Positions 1 through 9,800 of a DNA stretch of 64,000 nucleotides are shown in pieces. The DNA comes from Paraburkholderia sp. PREW-6R (lineage in GTDB: Bacteria; Pseudomonadota; Gammaproteobacteria; Burkholderiales; Burkholderiaceae): positions 62,001-126,000 of the forward strand of contig NZ_CP155076.1 of assembly GCF_039621805.1 (NCBI RefSeq), given 5' to 3'. The notes beneath the pieces are model-generated. The model worked only from the letters and a program-made list of their open reading frames with translations. It did not search any database and had not been told where the DNA came from. The position numbers and the translations under genes were made by a program. The first letter of the stretch is position 1. Each line of letters opens with the position of its first letter.

Positions 1-605
1 GCGGCGGTGATTTCAACTCGGACGCCAACAGCACGGTGGCGGGCAACACGAGCACGAACATTACGGCCGCGAACCTGAACATCTCGGGCAACGTGGGCAG
101 CAACACGAGCACGGGTAACACGACGCTGAACACCACGGGCAACACCACCATCGGTTCGGGTGGCGATGTCAGCGGCAATAACGTGACGTCGAACAGCGGC
201 GGTGATTTCAACTCGGACGCCAACAGCACGGTGGCAGGCAACACGAGCACGAACATCACGGCCGCGAACCTGAACATCTCGGGCAACGTGGGCAGCAACA
301 CGAGCACGGGTAACACGACGCTGAACACCACGGGCAACACCACCATCGGTTCGGGTGGCAATGTCAGCGGCAATAACGTGACGTCGAACAGCGGCGGTGA
401 TTTCAACTCGGACGCCAACAGCACGGTGGCAGGCAACACGAGCACGAACATTACGGCGGCGAACCTGAACATCTCGGGCAACGTGGGCAGCAACACGAGC
501 ACGGGTAACACGACACTGAACACCACGGGCAACACCACCATCGGTTCGGGTGGCGATGTCAGCGGCAATAACGTGACGTCGAACAGCGATGGCAACTTCA
601 CGTCG
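1..605 (+). repeat. 195-bp tandem repeats in adhesin fragment
   Basis: The marker GACGCCAACAGCACGGTGGC starts at 21, 216 and 411, exactly 195 bp apart. The unit encodes 65 residues with nine N-X-S/T sequons. The copies differ by only a few bases. The array continues beyond the left window edge. Confidence 0.9.
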
Positions 606-1370
606 TCATCGAACAGCACGGTGGCAGGCAACACGAGCACGAACATTACAGCCGCGAACCTGAACATCTCGGGTAACGTGAGCAGCAATGGCACGACGAC
701 GCTCACGGGCGGTACCGTGAACACGGACGCCGGCAGCATGCTTGCGGGTCATCCGCTGATCATCAACTCCTCGGGCGGATGCCTGGAGGGTACGGTGATC
801 GGCCTGACAGGCAGCGCGTCAACGTGTGGTGCAAGCTCGGGTGCGAGCTCTGGCGGCAGCACGGGCGGCGCTTCAGCCACGGGCACGGGCGCGACCATCG
901 ACGGTGGCGGTAGCGGAGGCACCGCCGGTGGCATCGGGCTGGCTGCGCTGGGTGTCGCGGGCATGGGCTTCCTCGCGTTCCACAATGGTGGTGAGCTGTG
1001 GGATGGTGCAATGCAGGTGGACGGCACACCGCCGGTAGGCGCTGACACGGAGCTGACGTTTGAGGCCCAGTTTGACCGGGCGGGCGACACGGTGCGGCTG
1101 CTGGGCGACGGTCAGTACGGACACGGCTTCGGGCAGCCGATGAAGCTGGTGGACAGCAGCAATGGCGCGAAGCGCTATCGCTACGAGTCGGCCGACGGCA
1201 GCCGCAAGGCGGAGTTCGTGTTCAACCCGCAGACGCACAGTGTGTTCTACACCGAGCAGGTGGGCCAGGCGGGTGCACCGGCGCAGTCGGTGCAGCAGTA
1301 CCGGCTGAGCGCGCACGGCTGGGCCCGGGTGCACGGCACGCAAAGCGCACAGGCCGCGCCTGCAAAGTAA
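1..1370 (+). CDS. HMW1-type adhesin, C-terminal part (5' end outside window)
   Basis: The frame is open from the first base, so the real start lies upstream of the window. The visible 456 residues begin with 65-residue (195 bp) tandem repeats rich in NTS, NIT, NIS, NTT and NVT sequons (9 per unit by my count), typical of a secreted beta-helix adhesin. Then come a Cys pair (codons at 780 and 825, CX14C), a Gly/Ser/Ala linker, a hydrophobic stretch (GIGLAALGVAGMGFLAF), and a polar C-terminal domain of about 120 residues that I do not recognise. From about 361 to 1381 the DNA matches 40764-41784 with only four mismatches seen, so it is a paralogue of the giant adhesin at 23753. In HMW1 a C-terminal disulfide pair anchors the protein to its TpsB pore; the same role here is inference. 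The glycosyltransferase gene follows 552 bp downstream, as hmwC follows hmwA/B in Haemophilus. Confidence 0.85.
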   Translation, partial: GGDFNSDANSTVAGNTSTNITAANLNISGNVGSNTSTGNTTLNTTGNTTIGSGGDVSGNNVTSNSGGDFNSDANSTVAGNTSTNITAANLNISGNVGSNTSTGNTTLNTTGNTTIGSGGNVSGNNVTSNSGGDFNSDANSTVAGNTSTNITAANLNISGNVGSNTSTGNTTLNTTGNTTIGSGGDVSGNNVTSNSDGNFTSSSNSTVAGNTSTNITAANLNISGNVSSNGTTTLTGGTVNTDAGSMLAGHPLIINSSGGCLEGTVIGLTGSASTCGASSGASSGGSTGGASATGTGATIDGGGSGGTAGGIGLAALGVAGMGFLAFHNGGELWDGAMQVDGTPPVGADTELTFEAQFDRAGDTVRLLGDGQYGHGFGQPMKLVDSSNGAKRYRYESADGSRKAEFVFNPQTHSVFYTEQVGQAGAPAQSVQQYRLSAHGWARVHGTQSAQAAPAK

Positions 1371-1922
1371 GCGCCTGATGTAACACCTGGCGGAAACACC
1401 GGGGAGGGATCGCTCTCTTCCCGGTGTTCACCGCTTCATCAGCTGGCATTGCAATAGAGCCGGAATCAGGCAGCGACTCATCGGCCGGCATCGCAAAGCC
1501 GGACACCTCCCGGACCTGCAATCCAGATCTCTCCTGTCCCGTCCCATTCTGCGTGGCGCCTTGCTGTAAGGCGGCGGGCGACCCTCACTCCCGATCCATG
1601 CTGCCGCTGCCGACACGGCTATAACCGTAGTATTCATCCCTCATCGCGTATATCGTGGCACGCCCTGAACCGCTGAGGTTCACTTCTGCTTTCGCAGCCC
1701 CGCCTGGCGTGCCGCACCCGACCGATCACATCTGCTCATTTCCGATCATCTGCAGGTATGGGAAATTGAAATCCTGAATCTGTCAGGTTCAGGTATTACA
1801 GCATGTCTTGCGGTTACCCCCGTGCAGCCTCGCTGGTCCCCGCCTCACGGTCGAGCCGGCGTGCACATACCCGGATATCTCTGGAGTGACCTGACAGCAA
1901 AACCGATTCATGAGAGAGCGAT
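1371..1922 (+). other. Intergenic region upstream of glycosyltransferase
   Basis: Apart from the hairpin at 1395-1428 I see no gene. A short inverted repeat CCTGAA (1773-1778) / TTCAGG (1788-1793) with a 9-base spacer lies 130 bp before the glycosyltransferase start, next to a TTGAAA hexamer at 1766. It could be an operator or promoter element, but I cannot assign a good -10 box. Confidence 0.3.
1395..1428 (+). terminator. Strong hairpin after adhesin gene
   Basis: Arms AACACCGGG (1395-1403) and CCCGGTGTT (1420-1428) pair perfectly. The stem can extend inward with G-U pairs to about 15 bp with a four-base loop. It starts 25 bases after the adhesin stop codon. There is no T-run, so it is either a U-poor terminator or an mRNA 3'-end stabiliser. 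Confidence 0.5.
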
Positions 1923-3761
1923 ATGAGCTTCAGGCTGGAAGAGTTTGAATACGCGGTTTATAACCGCCAGCATGAGCAGGCTGGCCGGGCACTGGTCGGG
2001 TTACTGCATGCAATTGATAGCCAGTACGGTCAGATGGCGGGCCAGTTTGAGGCCACCGCGCAGTCGGCTCAGGCCGCAGATGCGATTGACGAACACTTAC
2101 TCGCCCGACTGGTCGCCGCTGTTACGACGCTCGCAACGGACCCCGCGTTCCAGTTTTCAGACAGTGGCTTTGCAACCACCCTGAATCTGCATCGGTGGCT
2201 ATCGGCAATGTTTGCTGCGAGCCCCTTCCGCAACGGGGACCATATTCTGCGATCGTTGGGTCAACAGGCGCCTGGGATCGAACCTTTCAGCGTCGAAAAC
2301 GCGAAGCTGCGTAAATTCGAGATTTTTTACTTCCCCGAGTCCGAGATCCCCGTCGACGTGGATGGGCTGTGGGAGCACGACAGGAAGCTGACTGCGGGCC
2401 TGGCACTGGCGCTGATGTCGCCCCGCTTTCTTGGTACGCCAGCTGCGCATAGCAAGCGCGAGACGCTGCTCAGGTGGCTGCCAGAGCGTCTGGCTCAGGT
2501 CGAGCTTGACGACCTGCCCGGAGGTATATTGCACGATGTCTATATGCATTGCAGCTACGCGGACTACCCGCGCAAACACGACATCAAGCGACCCCTGAAC
2601 GAGCTGATCCGTCGGAAACTGCACGCCCATGGCCTCGATGATCTGCGTCACCCCGCACGCGCACCGGAAAACGGCAAACCTGTGCTTGCGGTCGTACTCG
2701 AGTGGTTCACAGCGGGCCACTCTATTTATCGCACTCACTCACTCACAATGGAAGGCATGCGGAAGCATTTCCATGTGATCGGGCTGGGCTACGCCGCTCA
2801 GGTCGATGAAACCGGCCGTGCGGTCTTTGATGAGTTCGTCGAGCTGAAGTCGGGTAATGTGTGGGACGACATCGCACATATCCGCGACCTTTGCGTCGAC
2901 CGGGATGTTCAGGTGCTATACATGCCCAGTGTGGGGATGTTCCCGTTGACCATGCTGCAGTCCAATCTGCGCGTTGCTCCCCTGCAACTCATGGCACTCG
3001 GTCATCCCGCTACATCGCATTCAACGGTGATGGACTACGTCGTGGTTGAAGAGGATTATCTGGGCGACCCGGCATGTTTCAGTGAAGAACTGCTTGTGCT
3101 GCCGCCGGATGGCATGCCCTACCGGGCGCCAGAAGGGATGAAGGGCCTTACGCTTTCGCGGACACGCGACGAGTCCGAAGAAACCGTGCGCATTGCGGTG
3201 GCGGCCACGACGATGAAATTGAACCCACAATTTCTCAGTACCTGCGCGCGCATTGCTAATGAAGCATCGGTGCCTGTCCAGTTCCACTTTCTTGTGGGTC
3301 AGGCGGTCGGCTTGATCCTTCCCCAGGTCAGACGTCTCGTGCACAGCTTTCTTGGTGATCGCGCCGTTGTCTACGCACATCAGTCGTATGGGCAATATAT
3401 GCAGGTGCTCGCTGACTGCGACCTGTTCGTCAATCCGTTCCCATTCGGCAACACCAATGGCATCGTCGATGCTGTTTTTGCTGGTATGGTCGGGATATGC
3501 CGCACGGGTCCGGAGGTGCACGAGCATATTGATGAAGGCATGTTCAGTCGTCTTGGATTCCCATCGTGGATGGTTACGACCGATCAGGACAGTTATGTCA
3601 AGGCAGCGCTGCGCCTTGTGAACGACAGGCAGGAGCGTCTCGAGCTGAGAGAAAAGTACAGCGGGCCCAAGGCAATCGAGCATGTCATCTTCGCAGGGCG
3701 CAAACACATTCTCGGAGAGCGTATTCACGACCTGTGGATGCAGCGAAGCACGACTGCATGA
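1923..3761 (+). CDS. HMW1C-type N-glycosyltransferase (GT41)
   Basis: The 612-residue protein matches the length (about 620) and motifs of the HMW1C/ApNGT family, cytoplasmic enzymes that transfer glucose or galactose from UDP-sugar to Asn in N-X-S/T sequons of adhesins. An alpha-helical N-terminal half is followed by the GT41 catalytic part: HPATSHSTVMDYVV near residue 360, TMKLNP with K432 (the position of the nucleotide-sugar binding Lys in the family), NPFPFGNTNGIVDAV near 503-517, and TGPEVHEHIDEG with D537. No signal peptide is visible, consistent with cytoplasmic action. ATG at 1923 is preceded by GAGAG. Its position between the end of one HMW-type adhesin gene and a second sugar-modifying gene, 20 kb from another sequon-rich adhesin, strongly supports adhesin glycosylation. 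Sugar specificity cannot be read from the sequence. Confidence 0.92.
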   Translation: MSFRLEEFEYAVYNRQHEQAGRALVGLLHAIDSQYGQMAGQFEATAQSAQAADAIDEHLLARLVAAVTTLATDPAFQFSDSGFATTLNLHRWLSAMFAASPFRNGDHILRSLGQQAPGIEPFSVENAKLRKFEIFYFPESEIPVDVDGLWEHDRKLTAGLALALMSPRFLGTPAAHSKRETLLRWLPERLAQVELDDLPGGILHDVYMHCSYADYPRKHDIKRPLNELIRRKLHAHGLDDLRHPARAPENGKPVLAVVLEWFTAGHSIYRTHSLTMEGMRKHFHVIGLGYAAQVDETGRAVFDEFVELKSGNVWDDIAHIRDLCVDRDVQVLYMPSVGMFPLTMLQSNLRVAPLQLMALGHPATSHSTVMDYVVVEEDYLGDPACFSEELLVLPPDGMPYRAPEGMKGLTLSRTRDESEETVRIAVAATTMKLNPQFLSTCARIANEASVPVQFHFLVGQAVGLILPQVRRLVHSFLGDRAVVYAHQSYGQYMQVLADCDLFVNPFPFGNTNGIVDAVFAGMVGICRTGPEVHEHIDEGMFSRLGFPSWMVTTDQDSYVKAALRLVNDRQERLELREKYSGPKAIEHVIFAGRKHILGERIHDLWMQRSTTA

Positions 3762-3816
3762 GCGCCGTGCCTATGACCGCTTGACGGCAGATAACAGATT
3801 ACGAGCTGGGGAGTGC

Positions 3817-5598
3817 ATGAGAGAAACTGAGAAGGCGGTGCTACGTCGCATGCGCGACCCGCTTTTCTGCGAGCGCTATCTTGCAGGCGAAGGGATCGAC
3901 ATTGGATGCGGAGAGACACCTCTATCGCTGTTTGCGGACCGTTTCCCTTCCATGGGACTCGTGCGAGGCTGGGACATCGTTGACGGCGACGCTCAGTTCA
4001 TGGCCGGCGTGCAGGATGAATCTTTCGATTTCGTGCATTCGAGCCATTGTCTGGAACATCTGGAAGATCCGCGCGAGGCGTTGCGACACTGGTTGCGTAT
4101 CCTCAAGCCTGGCGGGTTCCTGATCGTCACGGTGCCCGATGAAGATCTTTACGAACGGGGCCACTGGCCGTCGTGGTTTAACGCTACGCATAAGTGGAGC
4201 TTCACCGTCTACAAACCCCAGTCGCCGCTGCCCCGTTCGTTGAACGTGCTTGATCTGTACCGTGAATTTTCGCAGGTGGCCGAATGTGAGCGTGTCGTTC
4301 AACTCCGGCATGATTTCGACGATCACGCGGCGCCGGGGGTTGACCAGAGCCTGGGTGATGCGGAATGTGCGATCGAATGGGTGTGGCGCAAGCGCGAGGC
4401 TGCGCCTGTCACCGGGAAAAGTGCGGCCGACTGGCTCGCGGAAGGGCTGATCGCAGAACATCAGGATCGCAACGATCAATCTGCCGAGGCCGCGATGCGT
4501 CGTGCGTGCGCTTTCGAACCGCCATCCTTTGATGCCTATAACGCACTCGCCCATCTGCTAAGCCGGCAGGGTCGTCTGGACGAATGCGAAGCGCTGTGGC
4601 GTGAGGCAACACGCAGGATGCCGGGGCAGCAGACCCGTATGTACCTCGCTCTTTTTCTATTGCAGCGCGGAAACTACCGCGAGGGCTTTCGAATCCGCGA
4701 AGCCTCCATTGCAGATGCGCGCCGCACTCCAACCGCTCCGGATGTTGAGTACCCGCGGTGGCAGGGGCAAAGCCTCGCCGGCCGATCGATTGTGATCTGG
4801 ACTGAATTCGGTCTGGGTGACGAGCTGATGTTTGCCCGCTTCGCCGGCGAACTGAAGCATAAACTCGGCGCGTCGCGCGTTTCGGTCCTGTGCCAGGACC
4901 CCCTGTATCCTGCGCTCAGGGATGGTCTGGCTGGCGCTGATCTGGTGCTGCCGGTTTCGATGCGCGCATCGTTACCCGAGCATGACTTCTGGGTATTTCC
5001 CCATTCCATTCCGCTTTATCTGGACCTGCAGGTCGACGCAATTCCGCGGGCGCCTTACGTCAAGGTAGACAACGCTGCAAGGTTGCGCTGGTCGGAAAAG
5101 ATGAACCTGCCGGCAGACACGCTGAAGGTGGGAATCGTCTGGCAGGGCAATCCCACGCATGAAAACGATGCGTTCCGCTCGTTCGGTTCGCTCGCTCTTT
5201 TGCAGCCGGTTCTTGAACTGCCGGGCATCGACTTCGTCACGCTGCAGAAGGGGCGTGGCGAAGAGGAGGCTCGCCAGCTGGCAACGCAGAACACGGCCGT
5301 TCACGCTCTGGGCCACGAGTTCGCTGACTTCTCCGATACTGCGGCTGCCATTGCATGCCTTGACCTGGTCATTTCTGTGGATACCTCGGTAGCACACCTC
5401 GCTGCTGCCATGGGCAAGCCCGTCTGGCTGCTGCTGCCCACCGTGAGTGACTGGCGCTGGATGCTCGGACGGCAGGATAGCCCGTGGTACGACAGGCTGC
5501 GCATCTTCCGACAGGCGCGCCTTGCAGACTGGAGTGGTGTCCTCAGTGAGGTTAAGGCAGGATTGCATGAAATGATGCTGTCGGTCCGTGAGAAATAA
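3817..5598 (+). CDS. Fused SAM methyltransferase - TPR - GT9-like glycosyltransferase
   Basis: The frame is open upstream, but ATG at 3817 is preceded by GGGGAG (3808-3813) and avoids overlap with the glycosyltransferase, giving 593 residues. Residues 1-190 are a class I methyltransferase: GIDIGCGETP near 27-36, the acidic end of beta-2 in WDIVDGD, and VHSSHCLEHLEDP (Methyltransf_11-like). Residues about 215-305 look like TPR helices (FDAYNALAHLLSRQGRLDE). Residues about 310-593 resemble family 9 (ADP-heptose-transferase-like) domains: FGLGDELMFARFAGEL near 329, VGIVWQGNPTHENDAFRSF, and the terminal VDTSVAHLAAAMGKPVWLLL near 522. It starts 55 bp after the N-glycosyltransferase and is probably cotranscribed. 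I infer that it extends or methylates the adhesin glycan; the acceptor is unknown and a role in surface polysaccharide is the alternative. Confidence 0.82.
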   Translation: MRETEKAVLRRMRDPLFCERYLAGEGIDIGCGETPLSLFADRFPSMGLVRGWDIVDGDAQFMAGVQDESFDFVHSSHCLEHLEDPREALRHWLRILKPGGFLIVTVPDEDLYERGHWPSWFNATHKWSFTVYKPQSPLPRSLNVLDLYREFSQVAECERVVQLRHDFDDHAAPGVDQSLGDAECAIEWVWRKREAAPVTGKSAADWLAEGLIAEHQDRNDQSAEAAMRRACAFEPPSFDAYNALAHLLSRQGRLDECEALWREATRRMPGQQTRMYLALFLLQRGNYREGFRIREASIADARRTPTAPDVEYPRWQGQSLAGRSIVIWTEFGLGDELMFARFAGELKHKLGASRVSVLCQDPLYPALRDGLAGADLVLPVSMRASLPEHDFWVFPHSIPLYLDLQVDAIPRAPYVKVDNAARLRWSEKMNLPADTLKVGIVWQGNPTHENDAFRSFGSLALLQPVLELPGIDFVTLQKGRGEEEARQLATQNTAVHALGHEFADFSDTAAAIACLDLVISVDTSVAHLAAAMGKPVWLLLPTVSDWRWMLGRQDSPWYDRLRIFRQARLADWSGVLSEVKAGLHEMMLSVREK

Positions 5599-6846
5599 TT
5601 CCTGCAAACCCGTTCAAATCGGGGGGCGCGGTGGCGACAGACCGCCTTGCCGTGACGAACCGACCCAATAACCCGTCGTGCTTGCATGTGTGCGCCGCTG
5701 GCCGCTTACCGCGTTGCGGTGCAACGCTTGAGACGGTGCGTGTCCGCAATGCGCAGCGACCGGCCGGACTGTAGTCAGTATGCGGTCGCTGCCGGGAATG
5801 AAACGGGTATCACGCCATCTTCGCGTCAGTTTCAGCAGCGTCGGTCTTGCCGGCAAGCGGAGAACTGGCTGATCCCATTTTCCATCTCCGTTGCTGAGAC
5901 ATGGGACGTGAAGTCGACAGCAGAGGAGAGCGACGGGGCCGCTCGTGGGCCCACGCTGCGAGAAAATGCGGGTGCGTGCGCAACACTAGTGTGCCGCGCA
6001 CGCACCCCATGCAGTCGCCTCGCTTTCGCTTCTGAAATCGTCCTGATAAGTCGCGGGTTGCACCGGTAGCTTGCCGCCAACGCTAACCGTCACCTTCTAT
6101 AGCAGTCCCTTCCCTTTACTACGGCCGTACGTGCGGTTCATGGCATGCCCAGGATTGCGACGCTGCGATATTAGCCGTTAAAAAAACGTTCAGACGCCGC
6201 CCGACCATGAGGATTCTGGCCACGCGCCGGGCTGCTACCGGATGGGCAACAGCTGCACACCGCGCTCCCTGGAGCAGCTTCCACCCGACGGAATACGCAA
6301 TGGACGGGAAGGTTCACCTGACGGGGGCGACACTGGCCAGTAAGAGGCATCAGCCTCAATGCAGAGACGGTCGCCTCTGCCCGCATACCTACAGTCAAGG
6401 GACGCCTGCCGATCTGCCTGGTCCGAACGCGGCAGGTCCGAGGTCTTCCGGCGTATCGCTCATAGCGGTCTGTATTGCAGATCCTGCGGCGTTCCCTCCG
6501 GCAGCTGCTGTGGCACCGTGACATCTCACGCCTGCGATCGTTGCCCGGTCTGGGGGCCGCTCCTGTAAGCGCGGCAACGGTTGTGTCGTGCGTCAAGACG
6601 CTTATATCCAACATGCGGGCTTTCCCTGATGGTCTGGCGGGCATCCGTTGAGCAGTCAATGCCCTAGCTAAAAAAAGCAGTGACGGTCGCAGATCAGATC
6701 AGCTTTGCTCAGATGTAAAAATGAATGAGCGCCGAACCACATGCTAATTTTCGAACCACTTTGCAGCTCGCCCTGGCGAGTCAGGTGGTACGGACCCGCG
6801 TGCGCACCAAGTGCAGACCTTCCTTCACAAGAGAGCAGGTGTTCCC
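5599..6846 (+). other. Long intergenic region
   Basis: No convincing gene in 1.2 kb; the open frames here lack family resemblance and good start sites. It holds a 12-bp perfect palindrome CGTGGGCCCACG at 5944-5955 and the strong hairpin at 5970-6007. The last 200 bp are more AT-rich and probably carry the promoter of the giant exoprotein gene, but no clear -35/-10 pair was found. Confidence 0.4.
5970..6007. promoter_or_regulatory. Large inverted repeat (hairpin)
   Basis: GGGTGCGTGCGC (5970-5981) is the exact reverse complement of GCGCACGCACCC (5996-6007). The centre contains the palindrome ACACTAGTGT, so the stem continues after a two-base mismatch. It lies between two convergent blocks of sense genes. 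It may be a terminator without T-run, an operator, or a structured leader element. Confidence 0.5.
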
Positions 6847-9800
6847 GTGCAGAACAGTTCGAACCGGCGGTATCCGCAGTGGCGTCGCATCGTGGCCTGG
6901 GCAGTCATCATGGGACAGGTGTGGGCCGTTCCATTGCGCGCACTTGCTCAGGTCACACCGAAGGCAGGTGGCCAGACCCAGGTCTACACCAATCCAAACG
7001 GCGTATCTGTTGTCGATATTGCGAAGCCGAATAGCGCGGGGCTCTCCTACAACCAGTACACCCAGTACAACGTCGACGGGCGCGGGCTTGTACTGAACAA
7101 CAACCCGACTCCTGTTACAGGCGGCATGGTCGCGCCGAATCCGTCACAGCTGGCCGGTTCCATGCTGACTAACCCGAACCTGACAACCGGGGCTACCGTC
7201 ATCCTGAACGAAGTCGTATCGCCTAACCGCTCGGTCCTCGCTGGATACACCGAGGTTTCCGGCCAGCGCGCTGACGTCGTTGTAGCCAATCCCTACGGCA
7301 TCACCTGTAATGGCTGCGGCTTCATCAACACCGGGCATGCAACACTCACCACCGGTACCCCGGTGCTGGGTGCCAATGGCGCGCTGGCTGGCTTCAATGT
7401 GACTGGCGGCGATATCCTGGTGCAGGGTACGGGGCTTGACGCGACCAATCCAGCGCTGCTCGATCTCGTATCCCGTTCGATCAAACTGGACGGCCAGGTC
7501 AATGGCCACGACGTCACGATCGCGACGGGCAACGGTACGTTCAGTGTGGATAGCCGCGTCATGACACCGACGACGAGCTCGAGCGGCGCACCGGCTCTCG
7601 CGATCGATTCCACCGCGCTAGGCGGCATGTATGCCGACCGCATCAAGATCGTGTCGACCGAAGCAGGCGTTGGCGTTCGCATGGCTGGCCCGGTGTCGGC
7701 AACTGCCGGGGATGTTGCCGTACAGTCTGCCGGGCAGCTGACGGTGCAGGGCCCGATGTCTGCATCGGGGAATGTGCAGCTGGCGAGCACCTCGGGCGGC
7801 GCTAACGCTGTCTCCCTCTCAGGGGCGCAGCTGACCGCGGGTCAGAATCTTGGAGTGAGCGCTCTTGCGGGCGGCGTCAATATCACTGGCGGACAATTGC
7901 AGGCCAAAGCCGGCAATCTGACAGTGAATGCCGCTACCCTCAGCGATAACGCGAGTGGCGCAACCCAGGGTGGAAACAATACGCGCAGCGCAGGTGGCCT
8001 GGTGCAGCTCAGTACCACAGGCGCCACTGTTCTTGATAACGTCGGATATCAGGCCGGAAGTTCGCTTTCGCTGCAAGGCGGTGATGTTAACTTTGCTGGT
8101 ACCAGTACAAATGTCGCCGGTCAGACGGTCAATATCGGTGCGACCGACACTCTGGCGTTGGGTCAGTCTTCGGTGGCCGCTGCCGGCGATATCGCCCTGG
8201 CTGCAGGCAAAGGTGGCCTTACCTACAACGGGGGGGCAGGACAAGCCGTCGCAAGTCAGAACGGACGGGTCTCGATAGTCAGTGCCGGAGCGCTGAATCA
8301 GGCCGGTACAGTCAGTGCAACGCAGGGCTCACTATCCGTCCAGAGTGCGGGGCCGCTGACCAATACTGGAGAGCTATCCGCAGGCGGCGCTATCACAGTG
8401 AGCGACACTGCGGGTGGTGGCACGCAGTCGGTCACAAATGCTGGCTCGATTGCCTCTGGCGGCACGCTGGACATGAATGCCAGCACGCTTATGAATAGCG
8501 GAGCGGTGCAGAGTAACGGGGCAACCACTGTTGTCGCACAACAGCTCGCTAACTCAGGTACGTTGCGCTCACTGGACACCCTTGACGCCACGGTTGCGGG
8601 GGCGCTCGGCAACAGCGGCACAATTGCCTCACAGAACGCCTTGCGCGCGAACAGTTCGAGCCTGAGCAACAGCGGCGCCGTTGGTTCTGTATCCAGCGAC
8701 GTTCAGCTGAACGTCGGCCAGATCGACAATGCCGGGGGAATCAGTGCCCAGAAAGGCACATTGTCGATCGGCAATGGTGGGTCGGCCGCTGGTACGGCGT
8801 TGACCAATGAAAGCAGCGGTCAACTGGTCGCTAATGGACTTCAGTTGCGACTGGGCACTCTTACCAACGCCGGCCAGATTGCCGGCGCGACTGCGGCCGG
8901 TGCGATCGCTGTTTCAGGCCAGCTGAACAATGAGTCGGGCGCGATCATTACCGTTAGCCAGGGAGGCGGGGCGGTGCCCGATTCGGTAAGCGCCGGCACG
9001 CTCAATAACAGCGGAGTGCTTCAGTCCGGCAGTGCGATGAACGTCAGCGCTGGTGCGGGTGGTCTGTCGAACAGCACGACCGGTACTGTGCTGGCGGTGG
9101 GCAACCTGGTTGTGCATAGCGCGGGTTCAGTCAGCAACGATGGTTCGGTTACGGGTACCAATGTCACGGTAAGCGACGCAAGCGGCGGTAGCAGCGAGTC
9201 GCTGACGAACACGGGCAAGCTGGTCGCGGGAGGCAGTCTGTCGGTAGCTGCGGGCACGGTGAACAACAGTGGTTCCGTGCAGTCGGCCGTGGGCGGTAAC
9301 GTGGCGGCTGCGGGTCAACTGGCCAATAGCGGTACGATCTATCTTGGCGCGCAGAGTGGCGACAGCACGGTGACGGCGGCGCAGCTGACGAACCAGGCGG
9401 GGAGTACCCTGTATGCGGGCCAGGGCCTGACGACCTCGGTCAGCGGCAATCTGACGAACGCTGGTCAGCTGGGCGCACAGAACGCGCTCCAGGTGAACGC
9501 GGACAGCGTCACCAACCAGGCCGGTGCGCAACTGGTGTCGAATACCCGGGACGCGACGCTTGTGAGCAATTCGGTGACAAACGCCGGGACAATAAGCGCA
9601 CAGGGGAATCTGAGTCTGACGGGTGCATCGGCTGGCACGCTTGCGGTCACCAACGCTGCGAGCGGTACGTTGATCGCCGGGCAGAAGCTGACCGTTCAGG
9701 GGCAGAACGGCAGCGGTAACGCAACGCTCACCAATGTGGCCAGCAATACGGCCACCAACACGGGCAACGCGCAGCAGGCCGCGGCTCAGGGAACCGTGCA

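Noticed and set aside
3682..3816. Upstream extension of the methyltransferase-TPR-GT gene
   Set aside because: It overlaps the glycosyltransferase end in another frame, lacks a ribosome site, and ATG 3817 has GGGGAG just ahead.
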